Assembly (NCBI GenBank): GCA_964514145.1
Contig: CAZEPM010000072.1
Location: 1-9,646, forward strand
DNA length: 9,646 nucleotides
Origin: Phocaeicola_A sp964514145
Lineage (GTDB): Bacteria > Bacteroidota > Bacteroidia > Bacteroidales > Bacteroidaceae
Direction of reading: 5' to 3'
The position numbers and the translations under genes are program-made. The notes beneath the pieces are model-generated. The model did not search any database, was not told the origin of the DNA, and saw nothing but the letters and a program-made list of their open reading frames with translations. Shown here in pieces: positions 1 through 6,824 of the stretch (position 1 is its first letter; each line of letters opens with the position of its first letter).

Positions 1-1488
1 TTTAAACAGTGGGAGTTCGAAGTTCATGCGGAATTTCCAGTCTTCTTCCGTCACGTCCTCATCAGCATTGGTTAGTTCGTCGATTTCCCACGTACCTTCG
101 TGCAGACTTACCGGCGTGGTCGTATACGGACGTTTCTCCCCAACATCCACAAAGTCGAAAGTCTGATCTTCCTGTTGCAGTTTGAAGTAGCGTTCGTCCG
201 GCCGGTCTTCGCTGGCACGAGCATACGAGGCGTCCCAATCCATGCTCAACTGTCCGAAAAGATGCTCGCCGCCCAAACTGAAGTCCATGGTCTGTTGCAA
301 TTCCAGCCGGGCGTTACGATTGCCATAGCTGCCTCCCTTGGTCTCTATTTCAGCCTTCATTTCTCCGGCACCCTCGTCAATGTCTTTATAGACCAGTGCA
401 TAGCGGTTTTCCCAGTCATTGCGACGGTTGTAGATACCCTTGAACGAAAACTTATGGTTGGCATTGAGATCGTAGTCCAACGAAAGCGAATAGCTCTGAC
501 GTTCGCGGGTAACGTAGTATTGACGCACCTGCGCTTCCTGAAGCACGACTTCACCATCGTCATTGAGATCATACTCAAATTCCGTGTTGTCTGATCCGAT
601 TGGCGCATTCTGATAGGAGACCGCGGCCATCACACCCAGCTTGTTGTTGAAGAAACGATCGCCGTAAGTAAGTCCCAGATTGAGCTGAGCCTTGTCACTA
701 ATCCAGTTATATCCGCTGCCTGCCGTTGCATTAAACACACGGCGATAAGGCGTGTTTTTCGTCACCAGATTAATCGATCCGCCAATGGCATCACCGTCCA
801 TATCCGACGTTACGACCTTGTTGACTTCGATGGTCTGTACCATGTCGGCCGGAATCAGGTCTAACTGCACATTGCGGATTTCGTTTTCAGCCGATGGCAG
901 CCGATTGCCATTGATTGTAACCGATGTAAAGTCAGGCGACGTTCCGCGCACCTGTCCGAACCGCGCTTCGCCCTGATCGTATTGCACATTGACACCGCTC
1001 ACGCGCTTGAGCGCATCACCGATGTTCGAATCGGGAAACTTGCTCACCTGATCGGCCGAGATGACGTTGACAATACCCAGCTTGTTTTTCTGCGTATTCA
1101 ACGCCTTGTGTTGTCCTTGAAAAACACCGCCCACGATCACCTCATTGAGCGAAACGCCCGAATGGAGAATAATGTCACGCTCCAGCGTTTCTCCATCGGA
1201 TACGGTCAGACTGACGACTACCGGACTGTAGCCCACATAGGATACTTTCAGCGTATAGGTTCCCGGATCAAGATTCGACAAGGTGTAAAAACCGTTCACG
1301 TCGCTCACCGTTCCGGTCTGATGATCTTCGATGGTAATCGAAGCACCCGGTAAAGTCTGTGCGCTCTCATCAACCACACGGCCACGAATGGCTCCCTGAC
1401 GGATGGCATTATCCGTTGCGGCATAGGTTGATTGCATCAAAGCTGCCGAAAACAAGACAGCAGCTGTTTGTTTGATAATTCTCTGCAT
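1..1488 (-). CDS. TonB-dependent outer-membrane receptor, C-terminus cut by the window edge
   Basis: The first 496 residues of an outer-membrane active transporter are present; the frame stays open to base 1, so most of the beta-barrel lies outside. In order: a signal peptide (residues 1-23, ending TYA); a carboxypeptidase-regulatory-like beta-sandwich (about 33-110, with GRVVDESAQTLPGASI and DVNGFYTLSNLDPGTY); a possible TonB-box region (NEVIV, 115-119); a plug domain (about 130-245, with KFPDSNIGDALKRVSGVNV, VRGTSPDFTSVTINGNRLP and MDGDAIGGSINLVTK); then the first barrel strands. The plug wording resembles the TonB_Xanth_Caul (TIGR01782-like) receptors rather than typical SusC proteins. Energy would come from TonB/ExbBD. 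The ligand cannot be told, and any SusD-like partner would lie beyond the left edge. The start fits the signal peptide exactly. The gene is divergent from the small gene at 1780. Confidence 0.93.
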   Translation of the reverse strand, partial: MQRIIKQTAAVLFSAALMQSTYAATDNAIRQGAIRGRVVDESAQTLPGASITIEDHQTGTVSDVNGFYTLSNLDPGTYTLKVSYVGYSPVVVSLTVSDGETLERDIILHSGVSLNEVIVGGVFQGQHKALNTQKNKLGIVNVISADQVSKFPDSNIGDALKRVSGVNVQYDQGEARFGQVRGTSPDFTSVTINGNRLPSAENEIRNVQLDLIPADMVQTIEVNKVVTSDMDGDAIGGSINLVTKNTPYRRVFNATAGSGYNWISDKAQLNLGLTYGDRFFNNKLGVMAAVSYQNAPIGSDNTEFEYDLNDDGEVVLQEAQVRQYYVTRERQSYSLSLDYDLNANHKFSFKGIYNRRNDWENRYALVYKDIDEGAGEMKAEIETKGGSYGNRNARLELQQTMDFSLGGEHLFGQLSMDWDASYARASEDRPDERYFKLQQEDQTFDFVDVGEKRPYTTTPVSLHEGTWEIDELTNADEDVTEEDWKFRMNFELPLFK

Positions 1489-1514
1489 ATTCTGATTGCG
1501 TTTTTACGACGCTG

Positions 1515-1522
1515 CAAAGTTC
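1515..1522 (-). promoter_or_regulatory. Possible -7 box of the TonB-dependent receptor gene
   Basis: Read on the minus strand the sequence is GAACTTTG followed by CAGCG. It matches the TTTG half of the Bacteroidota -7 consensus TAnnTTTG but lacks the leading T (GA instead of TA). It lies 26 nt upstream of the receptor start codon, a usual distance. No convincing -33 TTTG was found at the expected spacing, so this is a weak call. Confidence 0.3.
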
Positions 1523-1732
1523 AGCCCGCAGTGTTTCATCAGCTTTTCAGAGCATTTAAAAATCATTTACAGATTGATAACAAAACGGTTACATCACAAA
1601 CTGACCGATGCTGCCCACGGAGCCGACTACACCCCGACTGCCCACGGAACAAGGCCGCTCCGCCCGATAGTCGCCGCCGAAGTTGTACGGCCTCAATCCG
1701 CCGGAAAAAAGAGAAGAATCGATTAAAATGTC

Positions 1733-1740
1733 TACCTTTG
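1733..1740 (+). promoter_or_regulatory. -7 box of the small DUF2262-like gene
   Basis: TACCTTTG matches the Bacteroidota sigma-ABfr -7 consensus TAnnTTTG in all six specified positions. It ends 39 nt before the ATG at 1780. A start near 1747 would give a leader of about 33 nt. No clear -33 TTTG is visible upstream (the stretch is AAAAAAGAGAAG). This box also argues against any translation start upstream of it. Confidence 0.55.
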
Positions 1741-1779
1741 CCGAAACGAACTTTTTTTATTCACCCTAACCCATACATC

Positions 1780-2208
1780 ATGACAACAAAAAATGCTCTG
1801 ACATTCGACCGTGTATGCAACGGATTCACAGGCAAGCTGAGCGACGACAAGGGGAATGTTTACGAAATTATCCTGTGCGACTACAAAAAGAAGCAGGTGG
1901 ACAGAGCCGAAAAACAGGCCGAAGCTATCGCGACCTGGATAAGCGCACAACTCGACGAGGCACTCACGTTTGCAGCCAAACAACTGATTGATGACTACAA
2001 CCACAACCGGCGACCGGAAGACAGACAGCCGCTTACGTGGAACGATCTCAGACAGCAACTCGAACTGCAAAACATCCATGCGTATTCCGATGCCGGCTTC
2101 GAACTATATCTCCGCTGCGAACAGCTCTTTGGTGAACATCTCGTGCAAATGTACGTCAGCAGCGACTTCACCCTCGAAGAAGTGAAGGTGTTGGGGTTCT
2201 CGCTTTGA
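1780..2208 (+). CDS. Small hypothetical protein, DUF2262-like
   Basis: This 142-residue soluble protein has no signal peptide and no membrane segment. The N-terminus (FTGKLSDDKGNVYEIILCDY) looks like a short beta-sheet. A long Ala/Gln-rich helix follows (about 38-70), then WNDLRQQLELQNIHAYSDAG and a final beta part, FELYLRCEQLFGEHLVQMYV, ending EVKVLGFSL. This order (helices, then 'glyF-y-dgdlFgGH-i-v' and a closing strand) resembles my recollection of the DUF2262 family, whose function is unknown. I chose the ATG at 1780 because it follows a good -7 box at 1733-1740 and an A-rich leader (CATACATCATG); the in-frame extension back to 1432 is low-complexity and unlike a protein. It is convergent with the DUF2851 gene. 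The family assignment is tentative; the gene itself is quite certain. Confidence 0.75.
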   Translation: MTTKNALTFDRVCNGFTGKLSDDKGNVYEIILCDYKKKQVDRAEKQAEAIATWISAQLDEALTFAAKQLIDDYNHNRRPEDRQPLTWNDLRQQLELQNIHAYSDAGFELYLRCEQLFGEHLVQMYVSSDFTLEEVKVLGFSL

Positions 2209-2252
2209 GATATTGTTATTCATAAACCTCGAAAATAGCTTCCAGTAGGTTC

Positions 2253-2274
2253 TTTCCTTCGGAAACGGTTTTTC
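2253..2274 (+). terminator. Possible terminator between convergent genes
   Basis: TTTCC (2253-2257), loop TTC, GGAAA (2261-2265), followed by CGG and five T. The stem is only 5 bp, so the call is weak. It sits in the 84-nt gap between the stop of the small gene and the stop of the DUF2851 gene, where a terminator would be expected. Confidence 0.35.
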
Positions 2275-2292
2275 CTTTGAGGGGAGAGTGTG

Positions 2293-3561
2293 TCAGCGCC
2301 GGCGTAAATATTCATAACCAAAGCGGCAATACAAGCATTTCCGTTCGTCGCAATATTGTTTTTTGAGTTGAATCAGCGCCTGCGTGTCGGCAGCATTCTG
2401 TGCTTCGAGTCCGCATTGGCTCCACTGCCGCGTGATGTAATTGTTTTCCGGCTTCAGGGCTTCCCAAAAAGCCAGTGCGCGAGTTGTGAGCACTTCGTCT
2501 GACTTATGGCGTCCGTAAGCAAAAAGAGAAGGCACCACGGTGTTGATAATCAGCAAATCCTGCGAGGTGTGCGAGAGTGTTTTCGTGCGACGCGGTGCTT
2601 CGTGTCCAAACGTATAATGAGTCTCCCAATAGTCTGACGTGCGGGTACAGAGAATGCGGCGTACGGCATCGACATCGGGCGCTTCGAGCAGTCGCGACAG
2701 CAAACCGTTTTCCTGATAGTAGAGCCAAGCCAGTTGTGCAATGCGAACATGAGGGAAATTTCCGGGACGAGTACGCAGTAACCGCCATCCGCCCGCTCCC
2801 ATCCGTTGCAGGTCAAACTTGTGCGCCAAGTATGCATATTCGTGGCGCAGACATTGGTAATAGTCGTCGCCCGTTTCATCGTCGAGCAATCCGGCCTGTC
2901 CGAAAAAGAGGGCTTCGATTTGGAAAAGATTGTCGCGGTGCTTGTCTATTGCCCGCAACGGAATTGCAGCTCCCCAGCGCTCGAATACCTCGCTGTTGAG
3001 TCCGAAACCAAAATTGCGTGCCAAGGTAACGAAAAAAGCATCTTCCCAATGACGGTTACAGCGCTCTACGCGTGCCATTACCTGCCTATATTTCTGCTCC
3101 AGCCGCTCATATTGCAGCGCACTCATCCAGCTGTGGATAATCAGCGGCGACAGACTGGCCAGCACGTCGTAACAAGGCGGATAGAAGTCGGCACGTCGCA
3201 AGTCGTCAAAACGTTCGCGCAGCTCAGACGGACAATCCATCTGAAGTTGCGGAATTCGGCGGCCGGTATTGTCGGTCACCTCAGTGTCTGCCTCCGTTAC
3301 AATGTGAAGGATGACAGACTGATAGGCATCGTCGTGTTGATGTCCGTGCCGGTTCCAGTCGGATGACCGCAAATGTATCTCGATGTTTCCGGCCCAAAGC
3401 GTGCCGTCAATCTTGAGTTTGGCATTAAAGAAGTCCGGTCCGGCATCGCGTTCGTTATGCTTGCCGACATCGATCACCTCGATTTCTTTTTCCTCCGTCG
3501 TATGTAGTTCGCCCAATGGAAACAAACGATGCTTCCAAACATAGTGTAGCAACTCTTCCAT
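2293..3561 (-). CDS. DUF2851 family protein
   Basis: A 422-residue protein, full length for DUF2851 (PF11013), an uncharacterised family I know mainly from Bacteroidota. The recognisable opening is MEELLHYVWKHRLFP, followed by ERDAGPDFFNAKLKIDG (37-53), GNIEIHLRSSDWNRHGHQHD (58-77) and AYQSVILHIVTE. The middle is helical (LARNFGFGLNSEVFERWGAA). The C-terminus has a cysteine pattern C383-X20-C404-X4-C409-X2-C412 close to the end. The GPDF...(16 residues)...EIH arrangement resembles the PD-(D/E)XK nuclease core with His in place of Lys, which is my inference. There is no signal peptide, so it is cytosolic. The start is supported by a -7 box 23 nt upstream on the minus strand. It is divergent from dapB and convergent with the small gene, so it is probably a single-gene unit. 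Confidence 0.88.
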   Translation of the reverse strand: MEELLHYVWKHRLFPLGELHTTEEKEIEVIDVGKHNERDAGPDFFNAKLKIDGTLWAGNIEIHLRSSDWNRHGHQHDDAYQSVILHIVTEADTEVTDNTGRRIPQLQMDCPSELRERFDDLRRADFYPPCYDVLASLSPLIIHSWMSALQYERLEQKYRQVMARVERCNRHWEDAFFVTLARNFGFGLNSEVFERWGAAIPLRAIDKHRDNLFQIEALFFGQAGLLDDETGDDYYQCLRHEYAYLAHKFDLQRMGAGGWRLLRTRPGNFPHVRIAQLAWLYYQENGLLSRLLEAPDVDAVRRILCTRTSDYWETHYTFGHEAPRRTKTLSHTSQDLLIINTVVPSLFAYGRHKSDEVLTTRALAFWEALKPENNYITRQWSQCGLEAQNAADTQALIQLKKQYCDERKCLYCRFGYEYLRRR

Positions 3562-3584
3562 GTTAATTGTGGTTATATAATGTA

Positions 3585-3592
3585 CAAATGTA
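3585..3592 (-). promoter_or_regulatory. -7 box of the DUF2851 gene
   Basis: On the minus strand the sequence is TACATTTG, matching TAnnTTTG fully. It lies 23 nt upstream of the start codon at 3561, which gives a leader of roughly 15-20 nt. It is embedded in the symmetric sequence GTACAAATGTAC (3582-3593), which could serve as a small operator. No -33 TTTG is evident. Confidence 0.55.
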
Positions 3593-3614
3593 CGAATATG
3601 GGTGATAAATAGGT

Positions 3615-3622
3615 TATATTTG
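3615..3622 (+). promoter_or_regulatory. -7 box of the dapB-lepB-lepB-wbqC operon
   Basis: TATATTTG matches TAnnTTTG fully and ends 25 nt before the dapB ATG. Together with the opposing box at 3585-3592 it forms a back-to-back promoter pair with 22 nt between the two boxes. The -33 position would fall on or beside the GTACAAATGTAC symmetry. No other such box was noticed in the short gaps between the four genes, so this is likely the main operon promoter. Confidence 0.6.
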
Positions 3623-3647
3623 CGGTGTTAAATAAAAAAATCAGGAT

Positions 3648-4403
3648 ATGAAATTAGCATTGATAGGTTACGGCAAGATGGGAAAAGAAATCGAAAAGAT
3701 TGCTCTCGATCGCGGCCATGAAGTAGTGTGCATCATTGATGTCAACAATCAGGAAGATTTTCAATCGGAGGCCTTCCGCAGCGCAGAAACAGCCATCGAA
3801 TTTACCACGCCTGCAACGGCTTACGACAATTGTCTGAGAGCTTTTGAAGCTAACGTAAAAGTAGTTTCAGGCAGCACGGGATGGATAGACAAGTATGGTG
3901 AGGAGATGAAACGGTTGTGCGCCGAAGAGGGAAAGACCTTGTTTTGGTCGTCGAACTTCAGTCTGGGCGTAGCCATCTTTTCGGCCGTCAATCGCTATCT
4001 GGCACGCATCATGAACCGTTTCCCCAACTACGACGTAACCTTGAACGAAACACATCACATCCACAAACTAGATGCTCCCAGCGGCACAGCCATTAGCTTA
4101 GCCGAAGATATTCTGGCGAATCTGGATCGCAAATCGACATGGGTGAAAGGCACGCTTATGACTCCCGAAAAAGAGATTCCGTGTCCGGCTGACGACCGGT
4201 CGTCAGCCTTGCGCATTGATTCCATCCGCCGAGACGAGGTGCCGGGCATTCACTCCATCCGTTACGAATCGGAAGCCGACAGTATTACCATTACGCATGA
4301 TGCCAAAAACCGGAAAGGCTTTGCTCTAGGTGCTGTTCTGGCTGCAGAATATACGGCTGCACACAAAGGATTCCTGACCATGAGCGACCTTTTTGACTTC
4401 TAA
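3648..4403 (+). CDS. dapB: 4-hydroxy-tetrahydrodipicolinate reductase (DapB)
   Basis: DapB reduces 4-hydroxy-tetrahydrodipicolinate to tetrahydrodipicolinate with NAD(P)H in the diaminopimelate/lysine pathway, in the cytosol. The protein has 251 residues, somewhat shorter than the E. coli enzyme and usual for Bacteroidota. The Rossmann dinucleotide motif GYGKMG is at 7-12, the acidic residue of the second strand at D31 (IIDVNN), and TTPATAYDN at 53-61. The catalytic/substrate motif ETHHIHKLDAPSGTA is at 134-148, with the general-acid histidine pair H136-H137, the conserved lysine K140 and the PSGTA loop. The C-terminal helix contains KGFALGAVLAAEY. It is first in the operon; lepB starts 11 nt after its stop. 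The ATG follows an A-rich leader and a good -7 box. I see no defects. Confidence 0.96.
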   Translation: MKLALIGYGKMGKEIEKIALDRGHEVVCIIDVNNQEDFQSEAFRSAETAIEFTTPATAYDNCLRAFEANVKVVSGSTGWIDKYGEEMKRLCAEEGKTLFWSSNFSLGVAIFSAVNRYLARIMNRFPNYDVTLNETHHIHKLDAPSGTAISLAEDILANLDRKSTWVKGTLMTPEKEIPCPADDRSSALRIDSIRRDEVPGIHSIRYESEADSITITHDAKNRKGFALGAVLAAEYTAAHKGFLTMSDLFDF

Positions 4404-4414
4404 ACACACACAGC

Positions 4415-5842
4415 ATGAAGAAACAATGGATTAAATTCGGCATCGTCACCTTGCTCTACCTGCTCTTCCTGATTTGGATAAAAAGCTGGTGGGGACTCGT
4501 AGTCGTACCGTTCATTTATGATGCCTACATCAGTAAGAAAATCAAATGGGGATGGTGGCGCGAGTCGAAGAACAAGACTGTACGCAGCATCATGAGCTGG
4601 GTCGATGCGATTGTTTTTGCGCTTGTGGCCGTCTACTTTGTCAACATCTACGCCTTTCAGAACTATGCAATCCCGACATCCTCGCTCGAAAAGTCGTTGC
4701 TCGTCGGCGATTACTTGTTTGTGAGCAAGTTGAGCTATGGCCCACGCGTACCGCAAACCCCGCTCTCCATGCCACTCACCCAACACACCATGCCGGTACT
4801 CAACTGCAAATCGTATCTCGATTGGCCGCATTGGGATTATCGCCGCGTCAAAGGGCTTGGTGAGGTGCAGCTCAACGATATTGTGGTGTTTAATTATCCT
4901 ACGGGCGACACCGTCGCACTCAAGATTCAAAACAACGACTTCTATTCCGTGTGTTACATGCTGGGTGAACAGATTTGCTATAACAGCAACGTCGCACTGC
5001 CGGTTATGGACAGCCTCAGCCTGCAACAGCAGCAAGAGGTTTATCGCTTCCTGTATCAGGCCGGACGAGACTACTTGGCTTCCAATCCGCAGGAATACGG
5101 CGAAATCGTCGCTCGTCCGGTAGATCGCAGGGAAAACTACGTGAAACGCTGCGTGGGACTGCCGGGACAAACCTTGCAAATCAAAGACCACATTGTCTAT
5201 CTGGACGGAAAACCCAATAAAGAGCCGGACAACGTGCAATATCTTTACAACATAGAAACGACACGACCGATTCCTATCGAACTTCGCCGTGAACTGGGCA
5301 TCAGCGAAGAAGATGCCAAAGATCCGTTCGAACAAAGCACATACTACACCATGCCACTCACCAATCAAGCCTACGAGACCTTAAAGGCAAACACGAAACT
5401 GGTGAAACGCATAGACTATTGCGAACCCAGCCTATACGAATGGCTCTATCCGCTCAACATGTATAAAGATTGGACAGCCGACAACTACGGTCCCATATGG
5501 ATTCCCAAAAAGGGTGAAAGCATTCAGTTGACACCGGAAAACTATCTGATTTACGAACGTCCCATCCGTGTTTATGAAGGTAATGAGTTTGAATACAAGA
5601 ACGGACAGTTTTTTATCAACGGACAGCCGACAGACAAATATACCTTTAAAATGGACTATTATTGGATGATGGGAGACAACAGACACAACTCGGCAGACTC
5701 ACGCTACTGGGGCTTCGTTCCGGAAGACCACATTGTGGGAAAACCCATCATCGTGTGGCTTTCACTCGATAAAGACCGAGACTGGTTTGACGGCAGGATT
5801 CGCTGGAATCGCATCCTCAAATGGGTAGACAATATTAAATAA
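4415..5842 (+). CDS. lepB: Signal peptidase I, expanded form, catalytic residues intact
   Basis: This peptidase (family S26) removes signal peptides from exported preproteins at the outer face of the inner membrane. The protein has 475 residues, longer than E. coli LepB (about 324). There is a hydrophobic N-terminal segment (about 8-36) and a second membrane helix (about 62-80). The nucleophile box is AIPTSSLEKSLLVGD, with S90 as catalytic serine; the usual Met after it is Leu. NYVKRCVGLPG carries the general-base lysine K244. GDNRHNSADSRYWGFVP (420-436) is the conserved box E. Insertions relative to E. coli lie between the Ser box and the Lys box (including the Gln-rich stretch LSLQQQQEVY at 201-210) and again at about 265-400. 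It is co-directional with dapB (11-nt gap) and with the degenerate paralogue that follows (34-nt gap). All catalytic elements are present, so I expect it to be the active enzyme. Confidence 0.94.
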   Translation: MKKQWIKFGIVTLLYLLFLIWIKSWWGLVVVPFIYDAYISKKIKWGWWRESKNKTVRSIMSWVDAIVFALVAVYFVNIYAFQNYAIPTSSLEKSLLVGDYLFVSKLSYGPRVPQTPLSMPLTQHTMPVLNCKSYLDWPHWDYRRVKGLGEVQLNDIVVFNYPTGDTVALKIQNNDFYSVCYMLGEQICYNSNVALPVMDSLSLQQQQEVYRFLYQAGRDYLASNPQEYGEIVARPVDRRENYVKRCVGLPGQTLQIKDHIVYLDGKPNKEPDNVQYLYNIETTRPIPIELRRELGISEEDAKDPFEQSTYYTMPLTNQAYETLKANTKLVKRIDYCEPSLYEWLYPLNMYKDWTADNYGPIWIPKKGESIQLTPENYLIYERPIRVYEGNEFEYKNGQFFINGQPTDKYTFKMDYYWMMGDNRHNSADSRYWGFVPEDHIVGKPIIVWLSLDKDRDWFDGRIRWNRILKWVDNIK

Positions 5843-5876
5843 ACTTTTCCTGACAGACCGCATTCATCAAAACACC

Positions 5877-6803
5877 ATGAAACAACTGCTGAAAACCCTA
5901 TTGATTGCCATCGCACTGGTCGTACTGATTAAGGTCTTTGTGTTTACTTCCTGTACGATTCCGTCTACAGGAATGGAAAACACCTTATATCCCGGCGATC
6001 GGGTGATTGTGAATAAATGGAGTTATGGCTTCAGGATCCCCATGATCACGTGGTGGGGATATCATCGATGGTGTGAGGACGACGTGCGACGCGGAGAGAT
6101 TATCCTATTCAACAATCCGAATCCTCAATCTGACGGGCAGCCTGTTGAGACTCGCGAATTATTTATCAACCGTTGCATCGGCATCCCCGGCGACACCCTG
6201 ATGCTCAACAACGAATGGATTGTGACCGAAGATCAGATACTCAGTCCGGACAGTAAGCTGCTGTATGCTTATGCCGGTGATGAGGAAGACCGAATAGTCC
6301 GTGCCATGAAGCGGGCAAACATCACGCACAACGAACTGGTAGGCGTTGACCAAATGGAATTTATCCGAAGTTTCAGTCACTATGAAATCTACAAACTACG
6401 CCAAGAACTGGGCGACAGTGTGCAATTCCGTTCTCTACAGACCGATACGTCTGAAGGCATCCATCCGTTTGTGGTTCCCTCGCACGGACAGAGCATTCAA
6501 ATCTATCCGTGGAACGCACAACTGCTCTACAACACCATCACCCGTCACGAACGACGCAATGCCGAGCTGCGTGGCGACACAATCTTCATCGACGGACAGC
6601 CCATAGAGTCTTATATCTTTACGAAAGATTATCATTGGGTGGCATCCAACAATTCCATGAGCTTGTGCGACTCCCGACAATTCGGATTTGTTCCCAAAGA
6701 CCATATCATCGGACGGGCAACACTCATCTGGTTTTCGAAAGACACCCAACAGCTCTTTTGGAAAGGTTTCCGATGGGAACGTTTCTTCCGGAGTATCCAC
6801 TAA
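5877..6803 (+). CDS. Signal peptidase I paralogue lacking the catalytic Ser-Lys dyad
   Basis: A 308-residue S26-type protein with one N-terminal membrane helix (about 7-24) and the usual order of conserved boxes, but with the active site lost. TIPSTGMENTLYPGD aligns with AIPTSSLEKSLLVGD of the preceding gene, placing G32 at the catalytic serine position. LFINRCIGIPGD aligns with NYVKRCVGLPG, placing N98 at the general-base lysine. WVASNNSMSLCDSRQFGFVP aligns with WMMGDNRHNSADSRYWGFVP, replacing GDNR by ASNN (256-259). The substrate-binding and structural parts (YGFRIP, GIPGD, DSR..GFVP.DHIIG) are kept, and the frame is uninterrupted. This suggests a maintained pseudoenzyme rather than a decaying gene. 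Staphylococcus aureus SpsA beside SpsB is a known analogous pair. S30, two residues before G32, is the only nearby serine and is probably too far displaced to act. Automatic annotation would call this lepB; that name would mislead. Confidence 0.9.
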   Translation: MKQLLKTLLIAIALVVLIKVFVFTSCTIPSTGMENTLYPGDRVIVNKWSYGFRIPMITWWGYHRWCEDDVRRGEIILFNNPNPQSDGQPVETRELFINRCIGIPGDTLMLNNEWIVTEDQILSPDSKLLYAYAGDEEDRIVRAMKRANITHNELVGVDQMEFIRSFSHYEIYKLRQELGDSVQFRSLQTDTSEGIHPFVVPSHGQSIQIYPWNAQLLYNTITRHERRNAELRGDTIFIDGQPIESYIFTKDYHWVASNNSMSLCDSRQFGFVPKDHIIGRATLIWFSKDTQQLFWKGFRWERFFRSIH

Positions 6804-6819
6804 AACAGAACGGTCTTAT
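6801..6819 (+). repeat. Leader-like sequence shared with the esterase gene (copy 1)
   Basis: TAAAACAGAACGGTCTTAT begins at the stop codon of the signal-peptidase paralogue and precedes the wbqC-like start by a few bases. It matches 17 of 19 bases at 7706-7724, directly before the esterase start. It may be a common A-rich translation-initiation leader or chance. Confidence 0.3.
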
Positions 6820-6824
6820 CATTT

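Larger units (their letters stand above)
1489..1779. other. Divergent intergenic region with a short direct repeat
   Basis: This 291-nt spacer separates two divergent genes. The receptor-proximal part (about 1489-1600) is AT-rich and would hold its promoter. The part from about 1605 to 1710 is GC-rich and carries an exact 11-nt direct repeat, CTGCCCACGGA, at 1611-1621 and 1638-1648 (27-nt period). The last part is A-rich and contains the -7 box of the small gene. No RNA gene or convincing reading frame was seen. A frame open from 1432 runs through this region into the small gene, but its product has a different, Arg/Cys-rich composition here. Confidence 0.5.

Noticed and set aside
100..594. 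Plus-strand frame (164 residues) opposite the receptor gene
   Set aside because: The minus strand encodes a continuous receptor sequence with recognisable plug and barrel motifs; the plus frame has none.
1432..1779. N-terminal extension of the small gene back to an ATG at 1432
   Set aside because: It would overlap the receptor's signal-peptide region on the other strand and run through the promoter box at 1733-1740, and its product is Arg/Cys-rich low-complexity sequence.
2806..3366. Plus-strand frame (186 residues) opposite the DUF2851 gene
   Set aside because: It is antisense to a full-length family member; the composition is not protein-like and no start signals were found.
4400..5368. 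Long minus-strand open frame (322 residues) opposite the first signal peptidase gene
   Set aside because: It is wholly antisense to a gene with clear catalytic motifs, has no recognisable domain and no promoter-like sequence; it is a codon-usage shadow.
5946..5957. Possible lipobox (FTSC, Cys26) making the signal-peptidase paralogue a lipoprotein
   Set aside because: Phe at -3 is a poor lipobox, and the cysteine aligns with Tyr84 of the preceding paralogue in the stretch between membrane helix and nucleophile box, so it is part of the S26 fold.
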